From positions 1 to 16,090 of the forward strand of contig CABTMH010000185.1 of the NCBI GenBank assembly GCA_902485915.1: a DNA stretch of 16,090 nt, written 5' to 3'. Shown here in pieces: positions 14,341-16,090 of this stretch; within the stretch, counting starts at the first letter, position 1, and each line of letters begins with the position of its first letter. Source of the stretch: an uncultured Oribacterium sp. Its GTDB lineage: Bacteria; Bacillota; Clostridia; Lachnospirales; Lachnospiraceae. The notes under the pieces were generated by a model that ran no database searches, had not been told where the DNA came from, and saw nothing but the letters and a program-made list of their open reading frames with translations. Made by a program: the position numbers and the translations under genes.

Positions 14341-14618
14341 CAAAACAAAACATCCCAACCAGCTCTTTCGAACTGATTGGGACGATAGATTCGCGGTTCC
14401 ACCCAAATTGTCATCTTCCACATAGCCTGTGGGCGAATGCTTCTGCATCTGTACAGATGACCACTCTTTCGACGGTAACGTAGTCAACGGATCCGATTAA
14501 GGACCTCTCCGAGGTGGTGTTCATATTTATCTCATCGACGCCTCGCAGCAACCGGCGTTTCTCTGTATCCGAAATCAAATACTACTGTCCTCTTCAACGA
14601 TTTCTGTCTATTCAATTG
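14341..14618 (-). promoter_or_regulatory. Threonine T-box leader of thrS
   Basis: The minus strand carries a full T-box. Stem I is closed by AGGAC/GTCCT and has the AGTA loop-E motif. The specifier loop reads GAAC-ACC with the Thr codon ACC at 14518-14516. The T-box sequence GGTGGAACCGCG is at 14403-14392. The terminator pairs 14384-14373 with 14362-14351 (12 bp including wobbles) and is followed by TTTTGTTTTG. Uncharged tRNA-Thr should stabilise the antiterminator and allow thrS transcription. The gene downstream is thrS, in agreement. Confidence 0.95.
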
Positions 14619-14626
14619 ACACAGCC

Positions 14627-14655
14627 ATTGTAGGTTCGGCGCATCGCTTTGTCAA
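14627..14655 (-). promoter_or_regulatory. Sigma-A promoter of the thrS T-box leader
   Basis: A perfect minus-strand TTGACA (14655-14650) is 17 bases upstream of TACAAT (14632-14627), a 5/6 match. The predicted start near 14620 falls just before T-box stem I. Confidence 0.85.
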
Positions 14656-14749
14656 GGGCTTCGCAGAATTCCGTAAGAATCGGTGGGCGGCTTCCTGAGA
14701 CGGCCCTTGCCTGATCAGTACACGTGTGGACAGTAACGATCGTTCGTCG

Positions 14750-16057
14750 TCACTTCTCGATTTCCAGATGACCATCCGCGATGCACTTTCCGGACTGTCG
14801 GTCGAACAGAAGGATATGATTTCCGTGGATGTCGATGCCGGCCTGCTCGCCGATTCTGTATGCTGTGTTTCCGAAGATCACACCGGTCAGGAGATAGTCA
14901 TCCTGCACGCAGAGCTTGAGGGTCGATTCCATACCGGTCGGCATGGCACCGAAGATCGTGGTCTGCAGTACGCCATCCGGCTCGATGTCGATCGCCTCCG
15001 GGCGGATGCCCAGCACGAGGTCCCGGTTCGTCAGGATCGGTTCCTCGAGGATGGAGCTGTCCTCTTCGATGACCTTCTCGATATGGTACTTGAAGACCTC
15101 ATCCTTGTTGCTCTTCTCGACGGCGTGCTTCTGCCGGAGACGGTCGATTTCGGCCTGCTTCTTCGCTTCTGCGTCTTCATCACGCTTTGCGAACCATGCC
15201 GGAAGATCGAGTGCTTCATTCGGAACGAAGCGAGCCCGGATACCGTGGAAGATGTCGACGGCGATGCTGCCGTCCGCTGTCTGGTCACCGGTGGCTTCTA
15301 CGAAGTTGATGGATGGGTTGCCGACGAAATCGGCCGCGAAAAGATTCGTCGGGCGATTGTAAACCTCGAGCGGTGCGTCGTACTGCTGGAGGACACCGTT
15401 GTTGATGAGGCAGATCTTCGTCGCGAGGGTCATCGCTTCCATCTGATCATGGGTGACATAGACGAAGGTCGAGCCGGTTTCCAGGTGAAGCCGCTGCAGC
15501 TCGTAACGCATCTCGAGGCGAAGCTTCGCATCGAGGTTACTGAGCGGCTCATCCATGAAGAGGACCTGTGGCTCCGGTGCGAGGGTACGGGCGATGGCGA
15601 CACGCTGCTGCTGTCCACCGGAAAGCTCTGCCGGATAACGATCCATGAACATACCGATCTTCACGACACGGGAAACCTGACGTACACGGCTGTCGATCTC
15701 TTCGTCGGTTAATTTCCGAACCTCCATGACGGCGGTGCCGTTCTGTGTGACGTGGAAGCTCTCATCGAGGGCCTGTCCTTTCGCCTCGTAGCCTGCATTG
15801 ATCTCCGCAAGGGTCTTCTCATAGCCGGCACGTGCCGCATCGGCCGCCTGCTGCGGATCCGCCGCCTCATGAATCTTCAGGTTGAAGAGCTCCTTCGCAC
15901 TCATGATGGAGAGGCTGAAGGTATCGATGAGCTTCACGTAGGCCTTTTCGGTATCGAGCTTTCCATTCTTATCGCGGCAGTCCTCGATCTGGTCCTTTAC
16001 CTTCTTTCCACTCTTCAGCGCATGCATGAGGTCGGCGCTGACCTTCGCCTTCACGTC
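14750..16057 (-). CDS. Sugar ABC transporter ATPase (MsmK/UgpC type), 5' end missing
   Basis: The 435 genuine residues are the C-terminal part of an ATP-binding subunit that powers uptake of sugars or glycerol phosphate. Present: signature LSGGQQQR at 145-152, Walker B VLFMDEP with D-loop SNLD at 165-175, H-loop YVTHDQ at 200-205, then the TOBE/MOP regulatory domain with GIRPEAIDI near 350. Walker A and the Q-loop lie beyond the contig end. The apparent start MLFRS at 16072 is translated adapter and must be removed; the first real codon is GAC (Asp) at 16057. Two unusual insertions are seen: at least 110 helical, charged residues before the normal RKLTDEEIDSRV segment, and about 50 charged residues (about 287-340) in the regulatory domain. 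No clear terminator lies between it and the thrS promoter. The substrate cannot be told. Confidence 0.9.
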   Translation of the reverse strand, partial: DVKAKVSADLMHALKSGKKVKDQIEDCRDKNGKLDTEKAYVKLIDTFSLSIMSAKELFNLKIHEAADPQQAADAARAGYEKTLAEINAGYEAKGQALDESFHVTQNGTAVMEVRKLTDEEIDSRVRQVSRVVKIGMFMDRYPAELSGGQQQRVAIARTLAPEPQVLFMDEPLSNLDAKLRLEMRYELQRLHLETGSTFVYVTHDQMEAMTLATKICLINNGVLQQYDAPLEVYNRPTNLFAADFVGNPSINFVEATGDQTADGSIAVDIFHGIRARFVPNEALDLPAWFAKRDEDAEAKKQAEIDRLRQKHAVEKSNKDEVFKYHIEKVIEEDSSILEEPILTNRDLVLGIRPEAIDIEPDGVLQTTIFGAMPTGMESTLKLCVQDDYLLTGVIFGNTAYRIGEQAGIDIHGNHILLFDRQSGKCIADGHLEIEK

Positions 16058-16090
16058 AGATCGGAAGAGCACACGTCTGAACTCCAGTCA
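16058..16090. other. Illumina sequencing adapter at contig end
   Basis: The final 33 bases match the TruSeq read-1 adapter, beginning AGATCGGAAGAGCACACG and ending in CCAGTCA at the last base. This is non-genomic carry-over from library preparation that was not trimmed before assembly. Read on the minus strand it supplies a false GTG start and the residues MLFRS to the ABC ATPase frame. Confidence 0.98.

Overview
The window is a draft-assembly contig end from a Gram-positive, Clostridia-type bacterium, most likely a moderately GC-rich member of the Lachnospiraceae. This rests on four things: strong Shine-Dalgarno sites, a threonine T-box, the secA-prfB pair, and close family resemblance of the SDR, ThrS and sugar-ABC ATPase to Lachnospiraceae proteins as I recall them. 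No search was run. All genes but one (hpf) lie on the minus strand. Nearly everything is housekeeping; I see no phage, transposase, CRISPR array or defence locus. The last 33 bases (16058-16090) are Illumina adapter sequence, so real genomic DNA ends at 16057.

Read along the minus strand from right to left: a 5'-truncated MsmK/UgpC-type sugar ABC ATPase (14750-16057). Then comes a sigma-A promoter, a threonine T-box leader, a 28-bp perfect palindrome and a run of small hairpins, all leading into thrS (12208-14094). A TRIC-type membrane protein follows (11520-12194), then an SDR that is probably the elongation factor P 5-aminopentanone reductase (10500-11354). Next is a secreted NlpC/P60 peptidase (9036-10160) with its own promoter and a candidate transcription-attenuation leader. 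hpf (8324-8854, plus strand) faces it across a strong shared terminator.

Divergent from hpf, a minus-strand series runs to the left edge: secA, terminator, prfB, a UPF0735 ACT protein, hom, tsaE, tsaB, rimI and rnz (cut at base 1). The hom-tsaE and rimI-rnz junctions are tightly coupled. The set mixes protein export (SecA), translation termination (RF2), threonine/methionine precursor supply (Hom and ACT protein), t6A tRNA modification (TsaE, TsaB), ribosomal protein acetylation (RimI) and tRNA 3'-end processing (RNase Z). Threonine recurs: Hom makes its precursor, t6A biosynthesis consumes it, and thrS is regulated by tRNA-Thr charging.

I did not find a clearly new multi-gene system. The parts most worth a second look are the NlpC/P60 leader with mutually exclusive hairpins, the long palindrome and hairpin cluster between the T-box and thrS, large lineage-type insertions in the ABC ATPase, SDR and ThrS, and two short intergenic duplications with almost the same 61-62 bp period.
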